A stretch of 64,000 bases of DNA from Brachionus manjavacas. Its lineage: Eukaryota > Rotifera > Eurotatoria > Ploima > Brachionidae. Each line of letters starts with the position of its first letter. The stretch's first letter is position 1. Under the pieces are notes generated by a model. It worked only from the letters and a program-made list of their open reading frames with translations. It did not search any database and had not been told where the DNA came from. Below, piece after piece: positions 55,395 through 64,000 of the stretch. Both the position numbers and the translations under genes were made by a program. The DNA lies in NCBI GenBank assembly GCA_019054805.1, contig JAHQIY010000021.1:62001-126000 (forward strand). Direction: 5' to 3'.

Positions 55395-56330
55395 CTATAA
55401 GTTTTTGTATAAACTTTCCCAATATAATTCGCCTTTATCTGCAAAAAAAGTAAGAATTTTTTTATTATTATCTGGCAATCTGCTATCTGTTAATAATTTT
55501 TTTGCCCCTGCGTAACACATGCCAGATGTTCCGCCAACCACAATATTCATGGCAGATAGCTCTTTTAACCCATCTAAAGTTTCGCTATCTTTAACTATAA
55601 TTTTATCCGCCACTAAATTCATGTTACTTTCTATAACTTTAGGTACATAAAGCATATTGCCTGCCCCGCGCACTATGCTAGGTTTAGGTTGCCCGCCAAA
55701 GGTAATAGAACCCTCACGTTCGGCCACATAAGCCGGAATATTGTGCTGTTGCAACATTTCTGCTAAACCAACAAAATGCCCGCCCGTACCTACGCAAAAA
55801 ATACCTGCTTTAATGTTATTAAAGTTTATAGTGTTTTGTAAATACGGAATTAACCAACGCCTATAAACCATTGGGTTAAGCGGGTTATGATGCTGATTAA
55901 CATTGTATAAATTTGGTATAAGTTCTAATTGTTGTAGCAAAGTTACTTCTCTGGCTTCTTGTGCTCCGCCGTTAAAGTCGCCTTCTTGTGCCATAATAAT
56001 GGTAGCACCCATTAATTGCATTTTTTTTAAAGTAAACGGATTACACCCTTTATCTGCAACTAAATAAACTTTGTGGTTTAACATTTTACCTGCCCAAGAC
56101 AACGCCACCCCTAACGAGCCCGAGGTAGATTCTATAATAGGTTGATTCTCTTTTAAATAGCCGTGTTCTTTAGCTAACAACAAAATACCTAAACCTAAAA
56201 TGGCTTTAAAACTGCTTTGTGTGGCTGTGTAGCCTAAAATTGCATCTATTTTGGTATTACTAAAAGGCAAGCCAACATTAATAACTTGTAACTTGCATAA
56301 ATCTTGTATTAGTTGGTAGTATTGTTGCAT
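55395..56330 (-). CDS. PLP-dependent cysteine synthase-family protein
   Basis: This 311-residue fold-type II PLP enzyme has the probable PLP lysine Lys42 (SSFKAILG), the phosphate/substrate loop STSGSLG (68-74, usually TSGNTG) and CVGTGGHF. It resembles cysteine synthases, but the altered loop and lack of the classical Lys-loop context (KDRPA-type) leave the reaction open: cysteine, cystathionine or diamino-acid synthesis are possible. It ends with TAG, 60 bp before the cytochrome b5-like gene. Confidence 0.75.
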   Translation of the reverse strand: MQQYYQLIQDLCKLQVINVGLPFSNTKIDAILGYTATQSSFKAILGLGILLLAKEHGYLKENQPIIESTSGSLGVALSWAGKMLNHKVYLVADKGCNPFTLKKMQLMGATIIMAQEGDFNGGAQEAREVTLLQQLELIPNLYNVNQHHNPLNPMVYRRWLIPYLQNTINFNNIKAGIFCVGTGGHFVGLAEMLQQHNIPAYVAEREGSITFGGQPKPSIVRGAGNMLYVPKVIESNMNLVADKIIVKDSETLDGLKELSAMNIVVGGTSGMCYAGAKKLLTDSRLPDNNKKILTFFADKGELYWESLYKNL

Positions 56331-56423
56331 TAAATTACCTGCTTTTTTTTAAATTATATTTATAATTATAATATTAATGCTAAAATATTAATACTAATAT
56401 AATAATAAATTAAGAGAGTAAAA

Positions 56424-56900
56424 ATGTTACAACTTAATACGCCTGCTCCTTTGTTTGTGCTACAAGGTATAAACCAAGATAATAAAGAGTTTACTTTTAA
56501 TTTAGCAGAACATAAAGGCAAAAAAATAGTATTGTATTTTTATCCTAAAAACGACACCCCAGGTTGCACCATGCAATCTTGCAACTTTGCTAATAATATA
56601 GATGAAATAGCCAAGCACAACGCCATAGTGGTTGGGGTTTCTTTAAATAATTTAGCTAGCCACGTAAAATTTAAACAAAAATATAACTTAAACTTTCCTT
56701 TGTTGTTTGATAACGACGCTAAAGTTAGCACTATGTATTTTTCTTACGGTAAAAAAAAGTTTATGGGTAAAGAATATATGGGAATTATTAGAAATACATT
56801 TTTAATAAACACACACGGCGTAATTAAATATATTTGGCAAAACGTTAGCGTTAACAACCATTTACAAGAAGTACTGCAAGAACTACAAAATATAAATTAA
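56424..56900 (+). CDS. bcp: thioredoxin-dependent peroxiredoxin (Bcp/PrxQ)
   Basis: PrxQ reduces hydroperoxides with thiols from thioredoxin. The 158-residue protein has the peroxidatic Cys48 in NDTPGCTMQSC and the resolving Cys53 five residues later, as in atypical two-Cys PrxQ. FPLLFDNDAKV and IRNTFLI are family landmarks. A GAGAG ribosome-binding site precedes the ATG and a strong terminator follows, so it is a single-gene unit. Confidence 0.94.
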   Translation: MLQLNTPAPLFVLQGINQDNKEFTFNLAEHKGKKIVLYFYPKNDTPGCTMQSCNFANNIDEIAKHNAIVVGVSLNNLASHVKFKQKYNLNFPLLFDNDAKVSTMYFSYGKKKFMGKEYMGIIRNTFLINTHGVIKYIWQNVSVNNHLQEVLQELQNIN

Positions 56901-56927
56901 ATTTGTTTTAAAGTTATATAAAAAAAT

Positions 56928-56953
56928 AAGCCTCTAAATATTTTTAGAGGCTT
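56928..56953. terminator. bidirectional terminator between bcp and cyoD
   Basis: An 11-bp perfect stem, AAGCCTCTAAA/TTTAGAGGCTT (56928-56938 and 56943-56953), with a 4-nt loop, flanked by T runs on the plus strand and A runs (T on minus) on the other side. It ends both bcp and the cyo operon. Confidence 0.92.
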
Positions 56954-56980
56954 TTATAATTATTATGTTAATTTTAAAAT

Positions 56981-57478
56981 TTACTCATGAACCTTATGCT
57001 CACCTGTAGGCGAAACGGTTTTATCGTAATCTGGGGTTTTAATTTGCTCTATTTCTTCTTTACTAAACGGTGTAACGTCTGTGGTTCCTGCAAAATGATG
57101 AAGCGAAAACATAATCCATACCGAACCTAAAACCACAATTAAAGTTATTAATGCAGTAAAACCAACTTTAATTATATTCCATTTAGCATTGGGGCCTTCG
57201 GTAATATGCATAAAGAAAACCATTTGAATATAAAACTGTACAGCAGCACAAGCTAAAATTATAATTACACCTATGCTTCTCATTGGTCCCATTGCGTGCT
57301 CTAAAGTTACAAAATCGCCCGCATCAAAAGATGTAGGTAGTACATATTCTGGGTCTACAAAATAACCAGAAACTACCACAAAAAATGGAATTATACTAAA
57401 AATTATAGATAACACATATCCTACTATGTATTGTTTAATGGCAAATTTAAAATGACTTTGCTTATCAAGATGTTCCAT
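56981..57478 (-). CDS. cyoD: cytochrome bo3 ubiquinol oxidase subunit IV
   Basis: CyoD is a small membrane subunit that helps assemble the CuB site of the bo3 oxidase. The 165-residue protein has three helices and the family segments IIFSIIPFFVVVSGYF, VIIILACAAVQFYIQMVFF and a Trp-containing third helix. It has an extended charged C-terminus of about 35 residues compared with E. coli CyoD. It is the last gene of the cyo operon. Confidence 0.92.
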   Translation of the reverse strand: MEHLDKQSHFKFAIKQYIVGYVLSIIFSIIPFFVVVSGYFVDPEYVLPTSFDAGDFVTLEHAMGPMRSIGVIIILACAAVQFYIQMVFFMHITEGPNAKWNIIKVGFTALITLIVVLGSVWIMFSLHHFAGTTDVTPFSKEEIEQIKTPDYDKTVSPTGEHKVHE

Positions 57479-57479
57479 A

Positions 57480-58073
57480 TTATAATCCTCCTATTAAATA
57501 AACAATACTAAATACAAATATCCACACTATATCTAAAAAGTGCCAAAACAATCCAAAAATGGTTAACTTTCTAAATGTAATTGGGTTGTTGCCTCTTTGT
57601 AATAACTGAATAAGCAAAGCCAACATCCAAAACAAACCAAAAGTTACGTGTAAACCATGGGTTCCTACTAATACAAAAAAAGCAGAAAAATAAGCGTGTG
57701 CAGATGGCCCAAAACCACTTTCAATTAACCACATAAACTCGTGTATTTCTAGGGTTAAAAATATAGCACCTAAAGCCCAAGTAACTGCAAACCAAAAAAA
57801 CGCTACCTTTAGTTTATCTGCCTTTGTGTATAACAAAGCTAAACCAACGGTAAAGCTACTGGTTAATAGCAACATGGTAGATAACAAAATACCGTTTAAG
57901 TCAAACTTAGGGGGTTCAAACATAAAACCTAGCACAATAAATGTAGCAATTAAGCTACCAAACAGCATTACGTCTGTCATTAAATAGGTTAAAAAACCTA
58001 ACTGAGGTACATCATCATGGCTATGATCGTGCTCGTCATGATGATCTACTTCTTTAACAATATTCTCTTTCAT
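57480..58073 (-). CDS. cyoC: cytochrome bo3 ubiquinol oxidase subunit III
   Basis: CyoC is the heme-copper oxidase subunit III. The 197-residue protein has five helices with FLTYLMTDVMLFGSLIATF and GTHGLHVTFGLFWML. The start at ATG 58073 is chosen because AAGGAAA lies before it; a longer start at 58103 overlaps cyoB. It carries a His/Asp-rich N-terminal tail (about 9-20), possibly metal-binding but probably incidental. Confidence 0.93.
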   Translation of the reverse strand: MKENIVKEVDHHDEHDHSHDDVPQLGFLTYLMTDVMLFGSLIATFIVLGFMFEPPKFDLNGILLSTMLLLTSSFTVGLALLYTKADKLKVAFFWFAVTWALGAIFLTLEIHEFMWLIESGFGPSAHAYFSAFFVLVGTHGLHVTFGLFWMLALLIQLLQRGNNPITFRKLTIFGLFWHFLDIVWIFVFSIVYLIGGL

Positions 58074-58089
58074 GTTAATTTCCTTTTTT

Positions 58090-60075
58090 TTATTTGTTAA
58101 CAATGCTAGCCATTTTGGCGTTTTTTTCTGCTTCTATTTTGGCTACTTCATCGGCTTTTACATAGTAGTCTAAGTTATAATCAAAAGATCTAGCCAACAT
58201 AGTAAGCAATATACCTACTATACCAACTATAGCTAGCCAGTTCATATAAAATATTAAAGCAAATGCCATAATAAAGGCAAATATAGATAATATTAACGGC
58301 AATATTGTATTGCGTGGCATATGAATATCGGTATAATTAGTATCTGGTTTATAACCGCCGTTTTGTTTTTGCTCCCAAAACCAATCTCTACCACTTACTT
58401 CTGGTAATTTAGCAAAGTTATAAAAAGCAGGAGTACTAGCAGTTGCCCACTCTAACGTTCTACCATTCCATGGATCACCATTAACTGCATATTTTTTGTA
58501 GTTAACAAGGCTAACCAATATTTGCACAACTTGTAATAAAAACCCAGTTAGTACAATTAATGTTCCAAAAAATGATAACATTAAATACGGAGCCCACGCA
58601 GGATCTAACCCGCTAGAAAGTCTTCTGGTCATACCCATTGTACCTACAATGTAAATTGGTAAAAAGGCAACAAAAAAACCTATTAACCAGCACCAAAAAG
58701 CAGCTTTACCCAAGCCTTCGTGCAATTTAAAGCCCGTAAATTTAGGCCACCAGTAGCTTAAACCAGCCATATAACCAAATACAGCCCCGCCTATAATAGT
58801 GTTATGAAAATGCGCCACTAAAAATAAACTGTTATGAAACTGAAAGTCTGCCGCAGGTATAGATAACATAACGCCAGTAATACCGCCTAAAGTAAAGGTA
58901 ATTAAAAAGCCCATTAACCAATACATAGGCGAAGCAAAATGAATTCTGCCTCTAAACATTGTAAATATCCAGTTAAAGATTTTAACCCCTGTTGGTATGG
59001 CAATAATCATGGTGGCAATACCAAACACTGCATTTACTTTAGAGCCTGCACCCATGGTAAAAAAGTGATGCACCCAAACTAAAAACGATAATAAACAAAT
59101 TACGGCTAAAGCCCATATCATTGTAGTGTAACCGTATAATTTTTTTCTAGAAAAAGTAGCCGCAACTTCCGATAATATACCAAAAGCAGGCAATGCTAAT
59201 ACGTAAACCTCTGGATGCCCCCAAGCCCATATTAGGTTAATGTACATCATTGGGTTACCGCCTAATTCTGAGGTAAAGAAATGCATATCAAAATATCTGT
59301 CTACAAACAAAAACGCTAACGCTACTGTTAAAATAGGGAATATCATTAAAATTAGCACATTGGTAACTAAAACAGACCATGTAAATATAGGCATATCCAT
59401 TAGTTTCATACCTTTAGTGCGTAGTTTTAAAATTGTAACAATAAAGTTTACGCCGGTTAAAGTTGTACCTATACCAGATAACTGCAACGCCCAAATGTAG
59501 TAGTCTACCCCTACCCCTGGCGACATTTTTATACCAGCTAACGGCGGATAAGAAACCCAACCAGTTGTAGCAAAAGAACCTATTACCATAGATAAATTTA
59601 CTAAAACCACACTAACTACCAATAACCAAAAGCTTAAAGCGTTTAAAAACGGAAAAGCCACGTCTCTGGCACCAATTTGCAAAGGTACTACTAGGTTAAA
59701 AAAGGCTGTCATTATTGGTGTGGCAAAAAAGAATATCATAATTACGCCATGCGCTGTAAAAATTTGGTCGTAATGCTCTGGCGGTAAGTAGCCACCAATA
59801 CCTGCAGATGATAACGCTAAGTGCGATCTCATTAACACGGCATCTATAATACCACGTATAAACATTAATAAACCAACTATTACGTACATAATTCCTATTT
59901 TTTTATGGTCTACTGTAGTAAGCCACTCTTTATATAGCCACACCCACTTTTTAAAATAGGTTAAGCCACCTACAATACCAATAACTATTATAGCCATAAA
60001 ACCTATAGCGCCTAGTATTATAGGATCATGCGGAATTAAATCTAGCGATAATCTACCAAATATTTTTTCTATCAT
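58090..60075 (-). CDS. cyoB: cytochrome bo3 ubiquinol oxidase subunit I
   Basis: CyoB is the catalytic subunit that reduces oxygen to water and pumps protons. The 661-residue protein has the low-spin heme ligand in [10 protein letters not shown], the CuB ligands in [11 protein letters not shown] (with the cross-linked Tyr) and VHHFFT, the double heme-ligand motif VAHFHNT, the D-channel entry GARDVAFP and the K-channel Lys in GVKIFNW. All are intact, indicating a working A-type oxidase. Confidence 0.97.
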   Translation of the reverse strand: MIEKIFGRLSLDLIPHDPIILGAIGFMAIIVIGIVGGLTYFKKWVWLYKEWLTTVDHKKIGIMYVIVGLLMFIRGIIDAVLMRSHLALSSAGIGGYLPPEHYDQIFTAHGVIMIFFFATPIMTAFFNLVVPLQIGARDVAFPFLNALSFWLLVVSVVLVNLSMVIGSFATTGWVSYPPLAGIKMSPGVGVDYYIWALQLSGIGTTLTGVNFIVTILKLRTKGMKLMDMPIFTWSVLVTNVLILMIFPILTVALAFLFVDRYFDMHFFTSELGGNPMMYINLIWAWGHPEVYVLALPAFGILSEVAATFSRKKLYGYTTMIWALAVICLLSFLVWVHHFFTMGAGSKVNAVFGIATMIIAIPTGVKIFNWIFTMFRGRIHFASPMYWLMGFLITFTLGGITGVMLSIPAADFQFHNSLFLVAHFHNTIIGGAVFGYMAGLSYWWPKFTGFKLHEGLGKAAFWCWLIGFFVAFLPIYIVGTMGMTRRLSSGLDPAWAPYLMLSFFGTLIVLTGFLLQVVQILVSLVNYKKYAVNGDPWNGRTLEWATASTPAFYNFAKLPEVSGRDWFWEQKQNGGYKPDTNYTDIHMPRNTILPLILSIFAFIMAFALIFYMNWLAIVGIVGILLTMLARSFDYNLDYYVKADEVAKIEAEKNAKMASIVNK

Positions 60076-60102
60076 GTTATATATCCTTAGTTTTTAATTT
60101 AA

Positions 60103-60978
60103 TTAATCGTGTAGTACGCTTACGTCTACATCGTTGGTTATGTATTTAGCTATAATTTTATAAAATAGCTTGTTGTCTTCTAGTTTCATTAATGTAACAG
60201 GGTGGTAATCTGTTGGTTTAGCTAGTTCTACATAAGTATTAGCGTTTAATGTTAAGTTACTAGCTTTAACACTTTCTACCCATGCGTTAAAGTCTTGGTT
60301 AGAAACCACATTGGCTTTAAACTGCATGCCAGAAAAACCAAACCCACTGTAAGAACTAGAAACGCCGTTATATACGCCTTTTGTATCTGCTATAACATTT
60401 AGGTTGGTTTCCATTGCAGCCATAGAGTATATCATACCGGCTAATTGTGGAATCCATAAGGCGTTCATTGCGGTATCTGATGTAATTTGAAATTTTACTG
60501 GGGTATCAACAGGAAACTCTATATAATTAACCGTAGCTATACCGTATTCTGGGTATACAAACAACCATTTCCAATCTAACGAAATTGCCTGAATTACAAT
60601 TTCTTTATTGGTTGAAATACTGCTATCTATAGATTTTTTTGGATCTAACGAATGTGCCGTGCCCCAAGCTAATGTTGCTAAATAAACAATTATTGCTACC
60701 GGAATACCCCAAATAACAATTTCTAACTTAGTGTTATGATCCCAGTTTGGTTGATAGTTTGCGTTTACTCTTTTTTCGCTATATCTATAGGCAAAAACAA
60801 AAGCCATTATAAATACAGGTATTGCAACGCCAACCATTATAAAAAAAGTTATGTAAATTAATTTTTTTTGCTCGCCCGCTATATAGCCTTTGGGGTCAAA
60901 TATTCCGCCACAACTAGCCAATACAACCAAAGAAAGCACAGCTAAAATTTTAACTAGGCTTTTAAAGTTAATAACCAT
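60103..60978 (-). CDS. cyoA: cytochrome bo3 ubiquinol oxidase subunit II
   Basis: CyoA binds ubiquinol-side substrate and supports CyoB. The 291-residue protein has a lipoprotein signal (VVLASC), two transmembrane helices and a cupredoxin-like domain without the CuA cysteine pair, which marks a quinol rather than cytochrome c oxidase. The start at ATG 60978 has GGAG at the right distance; the ATG at 60993 does not. A WKWLFVYPEYGIATVN segment is characteristic. Confidence 0.95.
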   Translation of the reverse strand: MVINFKSLVKILAVLSLVVLASCGGIFDPKGYIAGEQKKLIYITFFIMVGVAIPVFIMAFVFAYRYSEKRVNANYQPNWDHNTKLEIVIWGIPVAIIVYLATLAWGTAHSLDPKKSIDSSISTNKEIVIQAISLDWKWLFVYPEYGIATVNYIEFPVDTPVKFQITSDTAMNALWIPQLAGMIYSMAAMETNLNVIADTKGVYNGVSSSYSGFGFSGMQFKANVVSNQDFNAWVESVKASNLTLNANTYVELAKPTDYHPVTLMKLEDNKLFYKIIAKYITNDVDVSVLHD

Positions 60979-61010
60979 TTTTAAACACTCCATTGTTTTT
61001 ATATACTAAA

Positions 61011-61892
61011 TTATACCATAAAAATTGTATCTATTATAATAAAAACACCTAAAAAAACTATTTCTATTAAAGATACAAAAAATACACGCTTTGCCCACTT
61101 TATCTCTGCAGATATTGCTTGCAAAACCTTAAAACCTTTTAATACATATATTTTAAGTAAAGTTACTGCAATTATAAAAACTGTAAATAACAAACTTAAA
61201 TAACTAAAATAAACTAAACCTATACTGCAGGCTATACTTAGTAGCATCCAGTAAAATATATGCATTTTAGCGGTTTTAACATCTTTAACAATTGGTAACA
61301 AAGGAATTCCAACACCTTTGTAATCTTGTATTCTAAAAATAGCTATAGCAAAAAAATGGTACATTTGCCAAGTAAATAGTATTAAAAAAAATAATACTCC
61401 TTGGGCATCTATAGCGTTACTAAAAGCGGTAAACCCTATTAACGGCGGGGCAGCACCAGAAAAACTACCAATAAATGTAGAATATACTGTTTGTCGCTTT
61501 GCCCAAATAGAATAAACCACCACATAAACAAAAAACGCAAATACGCTTAGCCAAAAGGCTAGCATAGTGGTTTTATACCACATTAAAGCAAAACCTACTA
61601 CACCTGTTGTGGTTGCATATACTAATATGTTAGTATTAGAAAGTGCAGAGATTTTTAATGCTCTAGCTTTAGTGCGTGGGGTAAGGTTACTATCTATATC
61701 TTGATCTATATAATTATTAAAAGAAGTAGAGCTAATTAATACTAGGGCAAACCCTATAATAAACCAAAATAAATTAAAATAATTAAAAACCGCACTACTG
61801 GCTAAATAAAAACCAGAAACAGCTACAAATAAATTAGAGTACACTATTCCGGGTTTAGATAAAGCAACATATGCTTTAATTTTGTTTGACAT
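61011..61892 (-). CDS. cyoE: protoheme IX farnesyltransferase (heme O synthase)
   Basis: CyoE adds a farnesyl group to heme b to make heme O for the bo3 oxidase. The 293-residue UbiA-family membrane protein has nine helices and the Mg-prenyl-diphosphate motif NNYIDQDIDSN followed by TPRTKARAL, and a second motif in YKGVGIPLLP. It comes first in this operon, before cyoA, unlike the E. coli order where it is last. AGGTTG precedes its ATG. Confidence 0.95.
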   Translation of the reverse strand: MSNKIKAYVALSKPGIVYSNLFVAVSGFYLASSAVFNYFNLFWFIIGFALVLISSTSFNNYIDQDIDSNLTPRTKARALKISALSNTNILVYATTTGVVGFALMWYKTTMLAFWLSVFAFFVYVVVYSIWAKRQTVYSTFIGSFSGAAPPLIGFTAFSNAIDAQGVLFFLILFTWQMYHFFAIAIFRIQDYKGVGIPLLPIVKDVKTAKMHIFYWMLLSIACSIGLVYFSYLSLLFTVFIIAVTLLKIYVLKGFKVLQAISAEIKWAKRVFFVSLIEIVFLGVFIIIDTIFMV

Positions 61893-61905
61893 TGTGCAAC
61901 CTACA

Positions 61906-62034
61906 TTACTGGGTTGCTTTTTTTCTATCCTTGGCAGACTTTATAGACTTTTTACCTAAATAAAAACCCAATACAAAAACTAATGCTGGATAAACTACGT
62001 GTAGCAAAACCATGTATATTGAATAAGAGAACAT
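61906..62034 (-). CDS. 42-residue single-helix membrane protein at the head of the cyo operon
   Basis: This short ORF begins with ATG 62034 after AAAGG with suitable spacing, and ends 13 bp before cyoE. It encodes one predicted helix (about 6-27, with VYPALVFVLGFYLG) and a basic Lys-rich tail. It lies about 40 nt below the cyo promoter, so it would be the first translated product. I recognise no family. Small single-helix subunits are known in other heme-copper oxidases, so an accessory role is possible but unproven. Confidence 0.6.
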   Translation of the reverse strand: MFSYSIYMVLLHVVYPALVFVLGFYLGKKSIKSAKDRKKATQ

Positions 62035-62080
62035 TTGGTAAACCTTTATTTAAATATTTGTAAGATATTATATATTTATA

Positions 62081-62109
62081 ATTATATACCTATATAATTA
62101 ATTAAGCAA
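62081..62109 (-). promoter_or_regulatory. predicted promoter of the cyo operon
   Basis: On the minus strand TTGCTT (62104-62109) and a perfect TATAAT (62081-62086) are spaced 17 bp, giving a leader of about 40 nt before the 42-residue ORF. Confidence 0.65.
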
Positions 62110-62117
62110 ATATATTT

Positions 62118-62130
62118 TACCAACTTGGTA
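62118..62130. promoter_or_regulatory. 13-bp palindrome in the cyo/hydrolase divergent region
   Basis: TACCAACTTGGTA is a perfect palindrome with one central base, placed just upstream of the cyo -35 box and 11 bp before the ATG at 62142. It could be an operator shared by the divergent genes. Confidence 0.4.
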
Positions 62131-62141
62131 TTTAAATTAAC

Positions 62142-62782
62142 ATGAAAACACCCAATAGCTTGCTTGTAATTGTAGATATGCAATACTGCTTTACCAACCA
62201 AAATGGTAGGTTATACGTTAATAAGGCTAACCTTTTAGTTAAGCAGGTTAATAGCTATATTAAAAACAATGTATTTAATTTTAATTTTATTTTATTTACA
62301 CAAGATACCCACTTTGCTAAAGAATATATAGAATCTAACGAGGCTTTAGAGTTTCCGTTACACGCAGTTTACGGCACAACAGACTGGAAATTAACCGTAA
62401 ACAATCCCCAATTGCCCCACTGTTTTACACTGTATAAAAATACCTTTGATATGTGGCACATTAGCAAGTTAAACCCTAGCTTTTTACAAAACATTACACA
62501 TTACAACAAAATAAACAGTGTTGTAAGCAACTATGTTGTATTCAACAATATAAACAAATTTACAGATTTTTACACAAAAAAAATATATGTAATATTTATA
62601 TTGCCGGCGTAGCTACAGATTATTGCGTTAACTACGCCGCCAAAGGCTTTTTAAAACAAGGGTTTAACGTTAATATACTTTGCAATTTAACTGCAGGAAT
62701 CTACCTAAATGCCGATTCTGTATTTAATAATGATTTTTATAAAAAATATTTAAAAAATAATAAATTAAAGCTTATAAAATAA
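62142..62782 (+). pseudogene. isochorismatase/nicotinamidase-family cysteine hydrolase, frameshifted
   Basis: The first 156 codons encode the N-terminal part of a cysteine hydrolase: LVIVDMQYCF (catalytic Asp), FTQDTHF (metal-site Asp and His) and a PLHAVYGTTDW segment near the substrate pocket. The frame then ends at TAG 62610. The missing C-terminal part, with IAGVATDYCV (catalytic Cys), continues in the -1 frame to TAA 62782. The shift lies at or near a run of eight A residues (62576-62583); one more A would restore a protein of about 212 residues, the family norm. It could be a pseudogene, a sequencing error or a slippage-rescued gene. Confidence 0.8.
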
Positions 62783-62830
62783 AAAAAATAAGCTATAATT
62801 AATTTTAGTAAATGTTTAAAAAGGTAATAA

Positions 62831-64000
62831 ATGAAAAAAATAGCGGTTATTGGTTCTGGAATATCTGGCTTAAGCATGGCCTATATATTAAAGCATAATA
62901 ATATACAAGTTACTTTGTTTGAAAAAACAACCAACTAGGTGGCCACGCTAAAACTATAGTTAGCAATATTAATAATAACAACGTTAATATAGATATTGGC
63001 TTTATTGTGTTTAATTTTGCTACTTATCCGCATTTAACTGCGTTGTTTAAACATTTGCAAGTAGATATACAAACCGCAGATATGTCGTTTGGGGCAAGCA
63101 TACCCAACAATAATGGCGTTATAGAATACTCTGGCAAAAGCTTATGGAGCTTATTTGCACAGCCTAAAAATTTATTTAATTTTAAATTTTATAAAATGCT
63201 AGTAGATATTGTTAAATTTAATATTAAAGGCACTAAACATAAAGATACCATTAGTGCTAATTTATCTTTGTACGAATACGTTAAGCAAAATAAACTAGGA
63301 GACTGGTTTGTAAAATTTTACTTACTACCAATTGGCGGAGCAATTTGGAGCACTAAAGCCAACGATATGATGGGTTTTCCGGCTAAAACTTTTTTGCAGT
63401 TTTTTCATAATCATTCGTTATTAAAAACTTTTAAAAAACACCAATGGTATAGTGTGGTTAACGGCAGTGTTAATTATGTAAACAAAATAGCCAATTATTT
63501 AGGCAATAGCGTGGTATTAAACAGCAATATAACTGCGGTTAAACGGCAAAATAATAGCGTTGTAATAACCAACAACAATAAAGATTACACTTTTACCGAT
63601 GTAATTTTTGCTTGCCCTACTTACCAAATTTTACACATGCTAGGTAGCAACATTACCCCAACCGAACAACAATTGCTAAGCAACATTACCTTTAAAAATA
63701 ACAGTTTAAGCGTGCACACCGATGTTGCCTGCATGCCACAAAAAAAATTAGCTTGGAGTGCGTGGAGCTACAAAGAAACCGGCAATAAAGATTTAGGCTT
63801 AGTTTACTGGGTAAATGTATTGCAAAAAATAAAAACTAAAAGTAATGTTTTTATATCTTTAAATGCTAGCAACACGTTTAACAATACATTGCATACAGAT
63901 AATTTTAAGCATCCGCAATTTAATGCTTTAGCGGTAAATGCACAAAGCAATTTGCAACAAATTCAAGGCAAAAACAACACTTGGTTTGCAGGAGCATACT
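62831..64000 (+). pseudogene. FAD-dependent amine-oxidase-like protein (COG2907 type), frameshifted and cut by window edge
   Basis: The ATG at 62831 follows AAGG and begins MKKIAVIGSGISGLSMAY, a Rossmann FAD-binding fold. The frame stops at TAG 62936 after 35 codons. Just before this, a run of six A (62922-62927) is one A short of keeping LFEKNNQLGGHA in frame. From 62935 the other frame stays open to the window end, with IDIGFIVFN, YPHLTALFKHL, MSFGAS and LLPIGGAIWST, the signature of the COG2907 NAD/FAD-binding protein. The family often neighbours fatty-acid modification genes; function is poorly known. Confidence 0.82.

Noticed and set aside
1-64000. CRISPR arrays, insertion sequences, prophage genes
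   Set aside because: I saw no spaced direct repeats, transposase motifs or phage structural genes. The 14-bp array has no spacers.

Overview
The window is a strongly AT-rich (roughly 30% G+C by eye), gene-dense chromosomal segment of an alphaproteobacterium. Support for that placement comes from the complete nuoA-N cluster followed by birA, the NDUFA12/MlaD/DUF2155 cluster, the short INS-less prolyl-tRNA synthetase, the rpsB-tsf-pyrH-frr-uppS-cdsA string, and a pcm-like/PopZ(DUF2497)/valS locus. Low G+C, overlapping genes, mostly conserved housekeeping content and two broken genes suggest a reduced-genome, probably host-associated lineage. Rickettsiales-, Holosporales- or Hepatincola-like groups are plausible, but this is not proven here. 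Standard-code frames are intact. All 62 complete genes I checked end in TAA or TAG and none in TGA.

Layout. 1-388: 5' end of a B12-dependent ribonucleotide reductase (nrdJ). 745-2480: NDUFA12, two tandem MCE/MlaD proteins and a DUF2155 protein. 2906-4168: porin. 4333-19118: birA plus the 14 complex I genes on the minus strand, driven from a good promoter at about 19172-19200. 19235-24914: LysM/M23 protein, serS, dnaB, rplI and a DUF2232 membrane protein. 24997-26218: hydrolase and lipoprotein. 26229-31289: cdsA, an unknown secreted protein, uppS, frr, pyrH, tsf, rpsB, with a candidate structured rpsB leader. 31532-36818: proS, lolC, lolD, acs. 36866-42256: solute-binding lipoprotein, pcm-like, PopZ-like, valS. 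42257-44973: an accessory island with a canonical promoter, an AAA ATPase-Toprim (OLD-like) protein, hairpins and a nine-copy 14-bp tandem array. 44974-49505: GATE-domain transporter, mnmA, an RquA-like protein, recO, era. 49665-56900: small lipoprotein, purine permease, tRNA-Glu, recJ, rlmJ, cytochrome b561, cytochrome b5-like protein, a PLP enzyme, and bcp. 56981-62034: bo3-type quinol oxidase operon (42-aa ORF, cyoE, A, B, C, D). 62142-64000: two adjacent genes, each broken at a poly-A run.

How it fits together. Complex I feeds electrons to quinone and CyoABCD passes them to oxygen. The RquA-like protein suggests that part of the quinone pool can become rhodoquinone, which in other organisms lets complex I work with a fumarate reductase at low oxygen. 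An oxygen-independent class II ribonucleotide reductase fits the same picture. The least ordinary parts are the RquA-like gene, the accessory ATPase-Toprim island with its repeats, the repeat-bearing PopZ-like protein, the apparent absence of UGA, and the paired poly-A frameshifts.
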